From assembly GCA_003342895.1 (NCBI GenBank), contig PTFA01000020.1, forward strand, positions 6,955,085 through 7,019,084: 64,000 nt of DNA. The letters run 5' to 3'. Positions 15,001-29,111 of the stretch are shown here, one piece after another. The notes under the pieces were generated by a model, which was given only the letters and a program-made list of their open reading frames with translations, made no database searches and was not told the DNA's origin. A program made the translations under genes and the position numbers. How positions within the stretch are numbered: position 1 is the stretch's first letter; each line of letters starts with the position of its first letter. The DNA is from Casuarius casuarius (lineage: Eukaryota; Chordata; Aves; Casuariiformes; Casuariidae).

Positions 15001-17917
15001 CATTTCTGAATCCTGTTCACAGCTCAGAGCACAGCTCATGCTCTCTCAGCCTCACAAAGTATCTGGGTTATATGGTATCATTAAATTCTTAGGTTTCATA
15101 TTTTATATAAAACAAGGTAAATCAGAATTAATGCAGAGGCTACTCTTTTGAATTTACATCCCTCTAAAAAGGACAAAAAATGTTACCCTTCACACTGAAC
15201 TAATGTCAATGTAATACTCCAGTTTTTAAGAAAATCAAAAAATAAAATGCTAAGGAATAAACTAAAGCAAAGAAATGCAGTTAGTACAAGGAGGTATTTT
15301 GTTGTTATCTGCAGATGAAGATGACTACTGTGAATGTTACCTGCTGGGAGCATCACGAAGGTTCAAAAAAACAGAAGTAGCAGGATAGGCATTTGTTATT
15401 CACAGGGTCATGACGGCAGGTCTCATGAAGCAGAGAGGCCTTAGAATGACTCATTTTCAGAAGGGATTTGCAGACAGCACTTTACAGTACTGCATATTTT
15501 TCTGGGTATTCCGTACTTACAAAGAACATCTATGTTCTAAATTTCTCAGATCACAAACTGCAGAGAATCAGGACATGCAGGTATCATTGACGTGGGTGGT
15601 ACAAAGAGCAGGAATGTGCTACCATTAACAGGTCATGGAAGTTTGTGACTACACTTATAAAGAGAAATGCCTTCCAACTATATGAAAGAGCTTGCACTGT
15701 TGGCTGAAGAGAAAGTGTTTAAGAGAGGCCATTGACTAAATTATTAAAATATGCACCTCAGAGAACATAACCTATATAGAAAGTCTCACTCAATACAGAT
15801 ATTCTGGACCCTTTGGATAATGAAAGTATAGCAAGCATTTCTGAGATTACATGACATTAACATTAGAGAGAAAGTGTTATAGGATATTTTGAAAATGGCA
15901 TATGATCATGCAATTTAAAAACAGAAGCACAAAATATATCCATAGATCAGAGCTGAGATCATACGTGCAACTTTAATATGGTCATTTCTTGAATTCTAGG
16001 TAACCTGCCAATCTAGCCTATGCTTTCTCTTCTCATGTGACTTTTAAGATATCACATATATTGAATATATGAAAAAATTCCCTATAAATATGTTCATTTT
16101 AAAACAAAAGTATTTTGCTTAAGTAGAAAGAAAAATAGCCTCTCTTATTTGAGCTGACTTTCTCTAGTTCCTGTTGTAAAGTCTTCTATCTGTAAAATTA
16201 GTTTATATATTTCCAAATAAATTGTAGTTATCACTTGCCAAAAATATAAGTAGTTGCTATTTATAGCTGTAAGTCAGGGAATAAATATGCCTTTTAACAA
16301 ACACCTCTTCTTAAACCAGATAGAAGGATTAAAAAACCAGAACACTGAAATTTTATCTAGAAGTGAAATGGCATGAAAACAGCGCCACTGACACTTCTGA
16401 ATAAAATCACAACAGCTGAAACCTGCTTATAAATTTAGTATCCTCCACGTCACAGCAAATGCAGATATGAAGAGCTTCATTTTTGCCTACGGTTGTTTAC
16501 TATTCTGTCTCTTAAAACAGCACATCACTGGTAAATTTCAGCACTTTTACAAGCAAACAGATCAAGCAGTGTAAACTCTGTGAAGAAAGAAGTGCTGGTA
16601 TTGGCTGGGATATTTGAAAAACCATTCCTAAGACGCAGGTACAGAACTCAAACTGTATTTTTGAGATATCCATTGCTCATGGGTATCAGTGAAATGCATG
16701 CATGCAAAGTCTAGAAACAATGTAAAAATCTGTTGAATAAGCACAAATGAATATCCATTTCCACTGACAGGATGACTGCCTGCGTCTCTGAAAACCTTAG
16801 GTCTCCTCCTAGAACTAACATTTGCCTACTTTGTACCTACATGACCACTTGCTTCACACTAGCCCTGCCACTTCATGCTTTTCTGCCATTTCCCTCCAAC
16901 ATTTGTTCCTTCTGGTTTATACGGATTGTCAACAAACAACGGGGACTCTGTATCACTGTTTACAAGTATGCTTTGATTAATTCAACAAGGACTGAACATC
17001 ATTCAGTTTTACTAAATTATATTGTTATACCAACAAAGAACTAACTAAAGAAAGTATCACTTCACCAGCTTTCTGAAAGTTATGTGCTATGAAAAAGAGA
17101 AACAGAGCTGAAAAGTGAAATTTTCAAAAAGTAAGTCTTTAAAACATCACAAAAAAGTGTTCTGTCATTTAGAAAAGCTGGAATAAAGCCAGAATAGATG
17201 GTGAATATAATTCTGATCTTCAGTATCTGGATTAGCAGCTGTAAACTCCCTAATCAATAAAGTGAAAACCTTGGTGGATGTTTCATGCCCTCATATTATG
17301 TCTAAGGAAGAACTTTTCAGACTCCATTATGTCCGCCATGAACTTGATCTTTCACCTCTAGTGAAAACCCTCTTATAGCTGTAATTCTAAAGTTAATGAT
17401 GAGAGATTTCATTTGCTTTCCAAGCACAGATAAAACCTTTTTGAAATACACTCTCACTGCCATGACCTTGGTCTATGACTTAAGAGTTCACCACATGTAA
17501 TAATTTACTTTGCCCCATGGGGCTCATTGAGATTTCCTTGTAAAAGGTTTTGGATATGCAGTTGGAGCTGAAATACTCACACTTATGTATCAAAGCATAT
17601 ATCCCTCTATGCACTATGGATATTTTGCAACAGTATCAACCAACTAAATGAATTTAGATCATTACAAAATATAACACTGCACTAAAAAGGTTTAGCTAAG
17701 CAAAGCCATCCACACACTAAGAACTTGCCATTTACGGCATTCTGCCACAATAATCTTTCTAGAGCAGTTTCTCAGGCTTTCAAAATTTCATGGAAGAAGT
17801 TATATATGTAAATTGGAAAATTAATTCAGGAAATATATTGTTGCTCTGGACTTACCAGCTCCAAAATAATTCAGCTCAAGGGGAGTAGTTTGTGAGGGGT
17901 TTTTTGTTGGTGGTGGG

Positions 17918-17922
17918 TTTTT

Positions 17923-17955
<33 letters not shown>

Positions 17956-17958
17956 TTT
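17918..17958. repeat. T-rich low-complexity tract
   Basis: About 40 bases of T with a few C, preceded by a G/T-rich stretch. It is a polypyrimidine tract on the plus strand, within intron 4. No transposon body is seen. Confidence 0.9.
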
Positions 17959-20900
17959 AATGTGCCACATAGCTAGAAATTGCTATGTTAGATTGTAGTC
18001 ACTCTACAGCTGATGACTTCTTTACTAAGAGTCTGCTAGCTTCTTTGTTTGCTCATGTATTTCTTACTAAGAATTCCTTTATTTTTAAAAATAAATATAT
18101 AAAGTCTACTGTATTCGCCTTAACATAAGGCAAGTTTGTCTGCTCCCCCATACCTCCAAGAAAATTCCTCCAGAAATAATATTTGCCTTAAATTCAAGCA
18201 TTGCCTTATAGCCTTGGTCAAAAAGTACACAGCTACTGCCTGCCAGTGTTAAGTGCACATTGATGAATGATAAAATATCACCAAGCATGACCATAGCTCC
18301 TACTGGTTCCCACTTAGCCTCTGCCTTGCACTGTCCTGCGAGTGGCCAGCCAGTTGGTGCTAACTCCCTGGGGATGCGTGCAGGAGCCTGAGGCAGAGCA
18401 GGCTTTAGAGACAAACAGCATGGGCAAACAGCAGAGCTTTAACTTTTGCTACAGCTACTCTGAATGGTGCCGTTTTCCCTTCATCCTTGTTAATTTAGAG
18501 GTGTGAGTGGAAGCAGTGGATTTTATACAGAAAAGGCATTATGCACAGGAAAACACCTGCAAAAATACTAGCTGAGCAAGAAAGCACCTGCTGTGGGGAC
18601 CTTAGGTATGACAAAGGATTTCCAGGAGGCATGTGACTTTTCTTCAACATCATCTCCAGAACAGTTTACCAACAGTTTGCCATTTTCAGATTTCTTAGTA
18701 AGGCCAATATTTTCAGAAACTGGAGCCTAAAGTAATGATTTTAAATCAGGGAAAATTCACCACTCTACTGCTCTCCACAATGTTTGGCAAATGCTCCAAC
18801 AACAACAAAATGAAACTGGCAATACTTCTCAAACACCTTATCTTCTCTATAAAAACATTAAAACAAGTTTGGGCCTGGTTTTTATTTTTATATAAAGGAA
18901 TCTAGAAATTTTTTGCCTGTTCACGTAAGTGAGTGTTTGCTCTGTTTTTCTTAACATGCATTGAATGAAAACATTTGACAGAATTTAAAAGAATGATAAA
19001 ACCTTCAGTGTGTCCTTTCATAATCATAATGACAAAAAAGAACAAAATTTTATTTCTTTGTAAAAGGAAAAGATTTTAAAATAGTAATATTAACTGAATA
19101 TGCTGCTCAATTTTTTACAAGCGCAATTTTTGCAAGTCAGAAATTAATCTTGCACGCCCAAAATAAGGGAAATGAAATAAAACCCGCAGAAATACTGAAT
19201 TTACAAGTTTGTTTGTTTTCTTTCCTATATTGTGTTATTAGCCAATCAGCAAATACATTCATTCATGCCAGCTAAAAATGTACTTGCATAGAAAACAACG
19301 AAAACTTTCCCAAGTGAAATACTCTTAAATTTCAATTTTAACAAGCTAATCATAAATTTAAGAGAGAAAGGAGAAAGTGTAACATCTCTTTATAAGCCAG
19401 TGTTCAGAACCTGTACACTTCAAGAATGATAATGCTATCCTTGACTAAATCCACTAAAGATATTCCTAAAGGGCATTTCATCTTCTCAATAGACCCGTTT
19501 AACTTCTTCAACTTACCTGTAACGAGCTGCAAGGAGTCAAATGTAAAAGATAGTCTTTAGCTTTCAAAATGTTAGCAATGTTCTATATATTATTATTCAA
19601 GTGTTCTTTTTAGAAAGAAATACTGAATTAATGCCATTTCTGCCAAATCAATGCTGTTGTATATTAGCTTTTGCTAGTTTTATAAATAAATTTTTTCATT
19701 CACAATCAAAGCTGAGGCCACCAACAGCCACGATGAACCATTTGTAGCAGCATCCTTCTCATGCAAGAGGGTCCAGATCCGCAGAGACGGATAATGAACA
19801 GGGTCAAAGGCATGTTCTTTATTGCTCACAGGAGAAAACAAACCATCTGCAAGCAAGAGATGAAGCTGTATAGTTTCTGTTCTGCTGTAATGGTGGTTTA
19901 ACATCAACCCTAATTTATGCAATCATTAAACTTTACACTTCACATTAAATGAAAACTAATATTAAATTAGTGTTTGCTTTGTAAGCCAAAGAGGCGAGGG
20001 AAAGCAGAACCAGAACACAACATGTCACCAGGATTCAGCAAACAACAGCACTACTCAGCCAAAAGAAAAACATTAGAAAATTACCTCTATGCTACAGATA
20101 CAGCCATCGTGCAGGCGTTCAACGGAATTAAGATTGCATAAGACTCTTCCATTGCAAACAAATCACAATCATTTTTGAACAATCTTAACTTCTTGAAGTT
20201 GTCACCTTTAGAATTATTATTTCCAGTTCTCATTGCTATCCAAAAGATGACCTTTCCTTTGAAAAACTGTTCAAAAATGATTCAGCCATTCCTGAGGAAG
20301 GGGGAGCAAGTAATACACTTGCCTCATTAATAAAATTCCTGCAGCCTCCTTTTTAATCAGTCATAAAGATGAAACAACAGTGGGTACAGAAGCTGAATTT
20401 TAGCAGGGCAACAGACCTCACTATAAATACTTTAAATAAAAACTTTACTGATTTGTTCAGACTGTTAAAAATGATTGCTCTGCATAGGTAACACATTTCA
20501 CATACCACTCCTTGCTAAATAAAGGAAGCTCTTGCCTCCTATACCTTCACACTGAATTAACCTGCATGCAGACCAAGGCAAATAAGAGAACACCTTGCTT
20601 TAAAAGGCGGCAATTTTTGACAAGCGTGAGAGCAAGATCCTTCTCCTGTCCTGGCTTCTTTATGTCACAAACAGCTTTAAGGGTCACTGAATGTCTCACA
20701 GCAGATGAAAACATGATGCCCCCAGTCAAGCACTGCAGAACAGGGACAGCCAGGCCTCTGAAAACGCTCTTACAAAGTCAGGTCTAGGACAGTTGGGCAA
20801 ACCCAGTCATTAAAAACATAAGTCTATGAAGACTCCAGGTAGTTTCCGGGCACAGCTCAGGCAGTTTGGCATAATTTAAACAAGCTTCTATGATGCAGGC

Positions 20901-23900
20901 AGAACTGCTCTGAGCACCCGAGATTTAGGGAGGCCAAACATGTATAGGCTGCAACTTCTGTGTTGTATGTCCTACAGTAAATAGCACTGTGCACTTAACA
21001 GATTTATTACCTTTTCTTGCACTTCTCTCAACTCTTCGGTCTACGCAGTCTTTGCCTATAGCCTCAAACTTAGTTTGTGTGGTCAGCGGGACAGATTTTC
21101 TTCCATTGCACGCAGGGATTGAGATAGGGTCATCACAGTGATGGGGAGGAGGGAAGAGTGGGAAATCGAGATTTGTTGGTTTTACATTTACAGGAATAGA
21201 AGGCATAAAATACGCTCCCAGCAATTCACAACAATTTTTAAAAAGTCTCTCCCACAGGTTCCCAGAAGTGTAGGCAAGGGGCTTTTTCCATTGAACACCA
21301 TATGACCCATGTGAAAGGACCCTGAACAGATATACTGGTAACCAGGGACAAAATTAAATCTTTTCTCACAAGTCTAATTCAAGCATTGATACCTTAGGCT
21401 AGAAAATGAGCTGCTTTTCAAAGCTATTGAGAATCTAAAATTCTACAAACTGAACTCAGGAGCTTGGCAGTGAAGTGCTCAAACAGGGGGATTTCAGAAG
21501 CCTCACTACTGATCTAAATTTGCTTAGACTGAATTAAGGGCAGTGTTGAATACTCTTGAAAATCTCCCTTCCATTCTGCACTGTTTTAATTGCGGATCTG
21601 TATTAGAACCACTAGTGACAAATGAAAGGAGAACAGTGAGAAAGAAAAAAAAACACAGAAGGTTCCACAATTGCTTTAGGTTATATAAGATTTGAGAAGG
21701 TCAGTGATGAACTCTGGAGATATCTAATGGAGCTATGTGACTGGGACACATTATAGTGACGAAATCCATATTGTAAGTAATAATTCGGGATACTCCTATG
21801 CATTGATGGATACAAAATGCACGCACCATTCAGGGAAGAAAAAACCCCTAAGTGTCAATAAATAGTTCAATAAAAACCATCTGCTCAAAGCACAGTAATG
21901 ATAAAAGAAAAGTAAACTCTTAGGATACATAAAAAATTAGACTGTAATACTGGAATACGGTCAGTGAATTTAATAGCACAACAGCTCCTATGTACATACA
22001 GGTCTTATGCTTACAGTTATTTCTTTATATTTGTACATGTGCAGTGCAGACATTTTTCTCAAAATTTGTCCTCTGACACCTACATTTACCACAGACTTCA
22101 GTGTAGTATCTAAGGGCAGAACTAATTACAGTTTCATCTAGAAGTACTTAATCTGTGTGGGGAGACAAAAGTTATTACTTTGGAAATAAAAAATTTTTTC
22201 ATTACAGGCTTTTTCCTTTTACAATGTGAAATTTAAAAACAATAAAGCAAAATTACTTACCCTTTCATAAACAGAACCTAAGAATTATCTATTAATAGTT
22301 TAAGTGGAACTTGGAAATCAAATTTTAGATAATATTATTGCAAATTTTTATATTCTATTTAGAGAAAAAAGAACTATATTAGGGAAGCCAGCTAAACACA
22401 ATGACACAAATAGTTTATGTGAATATCTTAAATAATCTCATTTCACAATATTCATGTGTTACCTTTCCAGGTTAAACACTCCTGGTACACTGTGCATCAG
22501 AGTATGAATCACGAACCATTACAGCTTGCAGGTTTTTTTAAATTCATTTTATTTTGTTTTTAAAAGGTTAATGTGCATATAAACACAGTTCAAAGAACTC
22601 TTCTGATATTTTTAGAAAAATCAATCTTTCCTGTGACTTTACAGTAGTGCTAGGGTTCATTTTTTTGTTTTTACTTTAAAAAACACCACACACACATACT
22701 GAGGAATTTTCCATTGTTTATTTGTCAGTGAGAACTCCAATGCTCTTTAAAATACCTTTTAAAACTATTGCATGTTACTTGTTGCTAAAAATGTTACCAT
22801 TTTCCCTCAATTCTTTTCCACAACCACTAGTTGCATTCCTTTCAAATTTATATTTGGGTTCTGTTCTACATCTGCTTCAAAAAACAAATCTGAACAAAAA
22901 GTCAGTATTACGACTCTTGTTAGGTATCTTCAGAGATATTTCTCTAGCTTCCTTCATTATTTTTTTTTTATATTTCAAAACCTTCTGTCTTGCATATAGG
23001 ACACCTCATTTTACAAAACACTTAACATCCATATGGAAGTTGCAAAAAAATAAAACATCACCTTGAATAAGAGATTTTGTACAAGCTACAGTTTAACTGA
23101 ACAAAAAGCTCAATGGTTTTGTTGTAAGACATAACAAAATAGTCAAAGTATTCTTCAATAATATGAACTGTCTGCCACGATTTATCTGTACAATTCCATC
23201 GCAGCTCTTTCCTGTTATGTTATACTTTTCAAAAATATGTCATTAAGCTGCCATAAAAGTCATCTCAAAACGTTTTTCTCCCAGACTGATAATAGACTTA
23301 TAGATCTAATTTTCAACCTCTTTTCTTCATTACTTTGATTCTTAAGGAGAGTATGACATTGGCTGTCTGAATACTTTGTCGTAATATCTGGCATCTCTAC
23401 AGCATTGCTGTCTGATGATCTCCGAGCTTTGAATACATTTGTCTTTACGGTACCTTAGAAGTGTGATATATTTATTTGTCTCCCTTTTGCAGAGATGGAG
23501 ATAGTTAGAAGCAGACTTTTAAAGACATGGGCTTGTAATTTCATTGGAAAGCTACAAGACTTTTTGAAAAAAATTACATAGAACAGCTTTTTATGCTGTC
23601 AGACATTAAAATTCTGACCCTTCTTGGCTCAACAAGAACTAAGAACAAAAGTCAGGCCTTCTGCTTTTTACCACAATTTTTGTAACTAAAGGGACTGTCC
23701 TCTTCTGAATCAAAAGACTTCATAAACGTTACTGATGACAGAAACAGCTAAGTAATTGAGAAAACATCACCAAATTAAAAATTAGATTGATTTCTCATGG
23801 TGATCCCTCCTTAGTTTCTTGCCAGTGTACACATGAACTGATTTATGTTCACACAGGCTTAACACATATGAAATCAAATTCAACACTGTACTTGAACCTG

Positions 23901-24017
23901 TTTTTTCTGATGGACTACATGCATTTGCAATAAAAGCTGGGAATGGGCTGTTTTAGAAAGTTGTTTGCAGGGTTAATGCAAGTAGCATCACATAGAAGGA
24001 GATCACAGGAGGAGTGC

Positions 24018-24080
24018 AAGAAATCAGGGAGAGGAAGAAGAAACAGAGGGAAGAAAGAAGAGCTGAAAGAGAGCTGGCAG
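24018..24080 (+). repeat. Purine-rich (GA) tract
   Basis: A stretch dominated by G and A with few pyrimidines, in intron 4. It is low complexity and possibly triplex-prone, but it is interrupted. Confidence 0.5.
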
Positions 24081-25924
24081 TACAACCCATGCATCATATA
24101 GAGACCAGGGAGATGAGCCAAGGAAATGTAACATGGGTCACAGAGTCAACAGGTATGAAATTGTAGCCCTATCAGGCAAGTTGTTTTTCTGCTCATCACA
24201 GCGAGAACAGCTACTCCAACAGCAGCAGAAGAAAGAGTAGCCATTAATAACTTTCCTCTCCTCCAAAAGCCAAGGTTTTCAGAGAACGCAAAGGGGTATT
24301 CCCCACACACATACAACTCTCCTTTCCCAGCACCTCTCTGTAGAATGATGCCAGCTCCAGCCAGTCTGTCCAAAGATCTGTCCATATAATTCAGAAATTT
24401 TAGTCTCCACCAGCTCTTTCTCCAATACTCACTGGTACATATCTTATAAAGCCTCATATCAGACATTTCCAAAATGTGGAAATAGTACTACTGGTATAAT
24501 ATAAGCTATTCTGAAGTGGTACAGAAAGACTGTCTTGAACAGCTACCCACCTCTGCTGCTGCTACTGCTATCCAGTGATACTTCAGAAAAAGAGATTTGG
24601 AAAGCCTTTCCTAAGTTTCCTGTGACAATCAGTCATTCTATTATCTTTTTTGCAGCTAGAATCTTTTGTTCTCCCACTCTAATGCCAACATTGGATTTCT
24701 CCTCCCTTGATTACAGCAAAAATTCCAATACATTTATAAAACCAGATACTGGTTTTCAGTCTGATTATCTCTTTGCTGTCCTTCCATAAAGTTAGAGATT
24801 CTCCCATCCCCAAAATCCTTAAGACTTCTGAAGTCTCTTTCCAGGCCCCTTAAACAAGCCACCCAATCACCACATATCAAAGCTAACTGAAGACATTAAT
24901 CTGCGCCTTCAAACACCAAAAAGCTTGGAAGGCTCTTTAACCGAACACTAACGTCTCCCCACCATACTGCTGCTAGCCACAACTAACCAAAAGTGCTAAC
25001 AGGCAAAACTGCCTCTCCTTAAACATGGAAGGATACTGCTGACAGAGGGCTTCTGATAAAGATCATCTTCCCTGGAACGCCCCAACCATCAAAGTCTGCC
25101 ACATCAAAACAGCCCCAGCCTCTTCACCTTCCAGGCATTCTACAAAACCCATCCATGCACGTGAGTAATGTGAATGGCTGAAGTGGTAGAGTGCGGAAGG
25201 TATGCCTGACAGCTGCTAAGATTAGAAATTTGAAAGAAGTATAGATCACAGAGTTAGTGATCAAATGATGTGTAGGAAGAAAAATGATGTATTTTTGCTT
25301 TGGAAAATTTTACATCTGCACTCTTGAGCAGCTGTATTCTTTAATATGTATCAAGAAGACTAAGAGCTTAGATAAACTTCTTTATGAAATACTCTTTAGA
25401 CCAATAGGAAAAATAAGGAAATACCGGTAGATTGTATACTTGCTATTAAACACAGTTAACACATAATAATGAAGGCTTTCAGTTTACCTGAGTTTGTACT
25501 CACAATCCCAGAATATTAACTTTTGAAGTGATGAACACAATTTAATTAGAGTTCTTAATATTAGCTTCCATGGCCATACCTTCTTGAGTCATCAAAAATC
25601 AATCTTCTATTTTGTGCCTCTGGCACACACCATTTAAGAAAATAGATCCTTGTAAGATTAACAAAAACATATTCTTTTTATCATCTCATAACCAAGTTTC
25701 CAATTGATATGCAGCAAAATGCCCAGCTATCCCAGCAACCTTTAATGATATTGACTCTCTCTTTAAGCACTTGAGCAAATATTTAATCACCTTTTCCCAG
25801 AGTAAAAAAAATACAGCTCTTACATAAGGCTTTGCAGCACAAATCTTTAAACACTTCACAGAGAAGTTGCTCTTACCCATTACTGCTAACCCCAGAGACA
25901 CAACACCCCACTCAATTTTACCCA

Positions 25925-26010
25925 ACAGGTTAATGACAGAGCTGCAAATACAATTCAGGTGTCCTCAGCCCCAGGTGAGTACTTCACCTACTATGCCACC
26001 CTGCCTGGTA
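25925..26010 (-). mobile_element. MIR-like SINE fragment
   Basis: The segment runs from a GACAGAGCTG stretch through a diverged GAATTCAGGT-type core to CTACTATGCCACCCTGCCT. This resembles the reverse complement of the tRNA-derived 5' part of the ancient amniote MIR SINE. It may start earlier, near 25860. It is heavily diverged and shows no target-site duplication. The call is by eye. Confidence 0.5.
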
Positions 26011-27569
26011 TTTCCTTGAGAATTACCTAAGTCCAAACTGAGATTCAGTCACTTCTACTTAAATTAAGAAAATCTAAAACACTCTATACCACCATAACAT
26101 TGCCAACCACCATGCTTACCATCTGCTATATTTCAAGATATCCAAAGAGGCCTTCAGAGCATTTATTCACGGTGTGCCTGTACTTCACAGCAGCAGGACA
26201 CTTCTCAGACTAATTATCTCATGTGGCGCTCCCTCACTATATTGCTTCTGAGCTAGCTCATTTATCTGCATATTACATTACGCAGTGTAGATCCACCCTC
26301 AGACAAATCAATTTTTCCAGGTAAGGGGAACACACTTGATGAAGCAAGAGCAGCTTAAGAGAGATAATTATCAACAAACTCTACCACTGTACAACCACTT
26401 ATTTCCAGTTCACTTCCAGGTTTAAATAGCTCTTCATATATCAGAACTGATTTCTATTAAAACAGAAAAAGACCGCATTGTACTGCTCATGTCAGAAACA
26501 AAAACAGCAATAACAGTTTAGATGAAATCTGGTGAGGAGATAAAAGGCTATCCTCTAGCATCAGAGATATGATGTGCTCTTCTTCAGAAGATCAATTAAC
26601 AATAGTCTGAATGTGAGAGAAGTATCAGACTCCAAAAATCTGTTTGCACTGGAAACTCGCTTAAGTTTGTTACACACTTTGTCCACACTGAACATGTTTA
26701 AAGGGATGTTTCTCTCTTGCATACCTTTCTACAGCCTCCCAATTCCCAAGACCTAATTCCTGATTCACTCTGTCTCTGCTGCCAGCATCTGTGAAAACCA
26801 CTAACAAGGTATGTGTTTTTATGTTCCTTCAATACTGGTCCAGTACAGAAGAATGAGAGCTTGCTTTGCCAGGGACATATATAGTTACTTACACAAGTGT
26901 CATGTGGTACTGTCAGGTTTTCAGCTGGGGTACCATAGACACATACACCCTCACCATGCTAAAAGAATATTTCCACATAAAACAAAACTAATTGTCAAGA
27001 AATTGAAGTATTTCTCTCTCCCCTGCACACAAATGCTTTACGATATTCTCTTCAATTAACCCATTACACTGTAATTTTTCCATAGGATCTTTACCTCGTT
27101 CCAAGGATAGGACAGACAGTACTAACACTGAATGAGCACTCATTCAATACCTCACTTTATTCCTGCTGTTCAATATGTGGCATATTGGTATAACTTACAG
27201 TGCCTAGATCTAGAATCAGAACTAGAAAATTTCTCATTTCTCTGTTGCACATTGTTATGTACCTGAATTTTTTCCTAATACTAATTAATTCACTTCACAG
27301 AACCTCCATCATGCAATTTTATGATCCCTGTTTTCACACAGCAAACAGAGACAGTGATGTGCATTAGGACTGCCCATAATTAGGGATGCTTGTCTTCAGA
27401 TGCTTCAGGTCTCTCATCAGAGGACATAGCAATTAAACAGCACTTTGTCAGTACAAAGTACAATTTCAATCTATTTGAATGCTATCATGTGTTTTCCAAG
27501 CTGACATAAATCAGTCCCAAGAGTCTGAACGCAGAAAATGAGAAGTACGCAACTAATGCCTATTTTAAA

Positions 27570-27670
27570 AAAACGTGGTTGAAGTGACTCACCCGACCTC
27601 ACACAGGAGCTCTGTGGCTGAATTAAGATTTGGCTCTAATTCTCCAGCACAGCTCCCCAACAGCCCTAGC
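27570..27670 (-). mobile_element. MIR-like SINE fragment
   Basis: The order GGTTGAAGTGACTCACCC, then CTCACACAGG, then GTGGCTGAAT, then GATTTGG and TTCTCCAGCACAG follows the reverse complement of the MIR core (GGTTAAGTGACTTGCCC, TCACACAG, GTGGCAGAG, GGATT). This is an old, decayed copy in SLC10A7 intron 4. A small stretch near 27320-27360 could be a separate fragment. Confidence 0.6.
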
Positions 27671-28364
27671 TTTAAAATCAATCTCTTCTAGTGTTTTCCT
27701 CTCTCTTCCTCACATTTCATCCAGCTTCTGCAGTTATGGGGAAGCAGATCTAAAAGGAACAGCCTCATTAACTATCACACTCGGATTCATTTCCTAAATA
27801 CTGTTCCTGAAAGTATCAGGTATTTTGTGGGGAAAGAAACAATCTTAAATGACATCAGCACATGCTATCTTAAGGCAGACACATAAAGTGACCAAACTGA
27901 GTTTGCACAGAAAACTTCAATTCTGACATTTCTTCTCTATTGAGAGCTTTGCGTTACGTCACTGTCAGAGCACTCCAAGTCCCCAGAATTTTAATTTCCT
28001 GCAGTCTCAAATAACAATATAATATTTAAATTAATTTTTGCATGTTCATTGTCTCACTTGTTGCATTTACAGCCTCTAGATTGGGGAACTCCTGCAATAA
28101 GGCCTCCTAATACTAAATACTCTCCAGATAATTACTGCAAGGGTAATCCTTCTCCAAAAAAGCAAATGGTCTATGAGATAACCATCACACCGCATGGAAT
28201 ATCATGGGGTTAGTGAAATAGCGTGCAGCAGCAAGCAGAGCACCAATCTCTATCTGCCACCTCAGTAAACCAAGCTTCTGTCAGCTTGACTAACGCCAGA
28301 AGATTAACACATCAGTAATTTAACACCAACACAATACCCAGGCTTTAATTCTAAAAGGTTGTGG

Positions 28365-28396
28365 GTTTTTTTTTTGTCTGTTTGTTTGTTTGTTTA
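28365..28396. repeat. T-run plus (GTTT)n
   Basis: A T-run followed by about four GTTT units, within 130 bp of the exon 4 donor on its intron side. It is a simple repeat. Confidence 0.8.
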
Positions 28397-28479
28397 CAAA
28401 TCACAATAGTGTCACACTGCAGTCAATGTTTTGCCACACAACTTCATCATAAATAAATAATAATTTTTTGAAATTGTGC

Positions 28480-28496
28480 AAAAAAAAGGGGGGGGG
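28480..28496 (+). repeat. A8-G9 homopolymer pair
   Basis: Eight A followed directly by nine G, about 25 bp inside intron 4 from the exon 4 donor. In the transcript this becomes a C9-U8 run just after the 5' splice site, which might bind polypyrimidine proteins and influence splicing. That effect is inference. Confidence 0.85.
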
Positions 28497-28522
28497 CATT
28501 AAAGATTAAAACTAAAACTCAC

Positions 28523-28598
28523 CTCATTTCCACCAACAGCTTTGGTTAAAATTACTGCAGAAGACACAGGAGGTGGCATGCAGCCTACTGTCTGCAAG
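28523..28598 (-). CDS. SLC10A7: SLC10A7 coding exon 4
   Basis: This internal exon is 76 nt: one nucleotide that completes the glycine codon begun in exon 3, then 25 codons ending in VGGNE at phase 0. The peptide starts [20 protein letters not shown] and follows directly from exon 3, matching the SLC10A7 family (about residues 108-132 by my recollection of the human protein). On the minus strand the acceptor reads tgtttgcag before the exon and the donor reads gtgagt after GAG; both are strong. SLC10A7 is a multi-pass membrane protein of the SLC10 bile-acid/sodium symporter family, located in the secretory pathway and linked to calcium homeostasis, glycosylation and skeletal development. The CMPPPVSSA stretch is a conserved family segment. 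The exon has no frameshift or stop. The next exon should begin with the AAAIFNSAF stretch, which I could not find in the window. Confidence 0.96.
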
Positions 28599-29111
28599 CT
28601 GCAAACAACAAGAAGAAATGTTACGTTCCTTACATCATGGCAAACATTCTACAACCTAAAAATCTTAAAATACCAAATACTTGAGCAGAAACAATTATTT
28701 CATCATCTGTGCAACCTAATCAGTTTGTGTTGTGGTTACAGCCCAGCACCAGCAGGCAGGATTTCTATGCCATCTCTTACCAACCACCACATATAACAGT
28801 CATATCACCATTAAAAACCTAAACACTTAATATCTCTGACTATTTTCCCACCTGTAGAACTGTATCTACCATTCACAAAAATACTATGGTGTCTTGATGT
28901 AGTTAAGTTTGTAGTGTGTTAACATACCTGCATCTATTTGGAGAAAAAAATATATATAAGGATGCAAACTTATTTTCTTACAAAAGCTGGTAAGCAATGA
29001 AAACATGGACTACTAAGTAGTAAAAGGGTGGGAAGTACCATGTCCATTATTTTACATTCCCACTGTACTTGGTTTTTAGTCAATAGCCAATAGAAATCAC
29101 AATTAAGCTTT

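Larger units (their letters stand above)
1..28522 (-). other. SLC10A7: SLC10A7 intron 4 (partial)
   Basis: The whole left part of the window lies downstream of exon 4 on the minus strand. It starts with the donor gtgagt at 28522-28517. I looked on the minus strand for the expected exon 5 peptide (FNSAFGSF and the later TPLLLLLFL and VVVPLIIGQ stretches) and saw none, so this intron is probably longer than 28.5 kb. The sequence is AT-rich and non-coding, with homopolymer tracts, MIR-like fossils near 25.9 and 27.6 kb, and scattered short chance open frames. No other gene is supported here. Confidence 0.8.

Noticed and set aside
16050..16080. AT-rich palindrome CATATATTGAATATATG
   Set aside because: Low-complexity AT sequence makes such dyads common.
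24146..24472. 108-codon minus-strand frame considered as SLC10A7 exon 5
   Set aside because: The peptide does not match any SLC10A7 segment.
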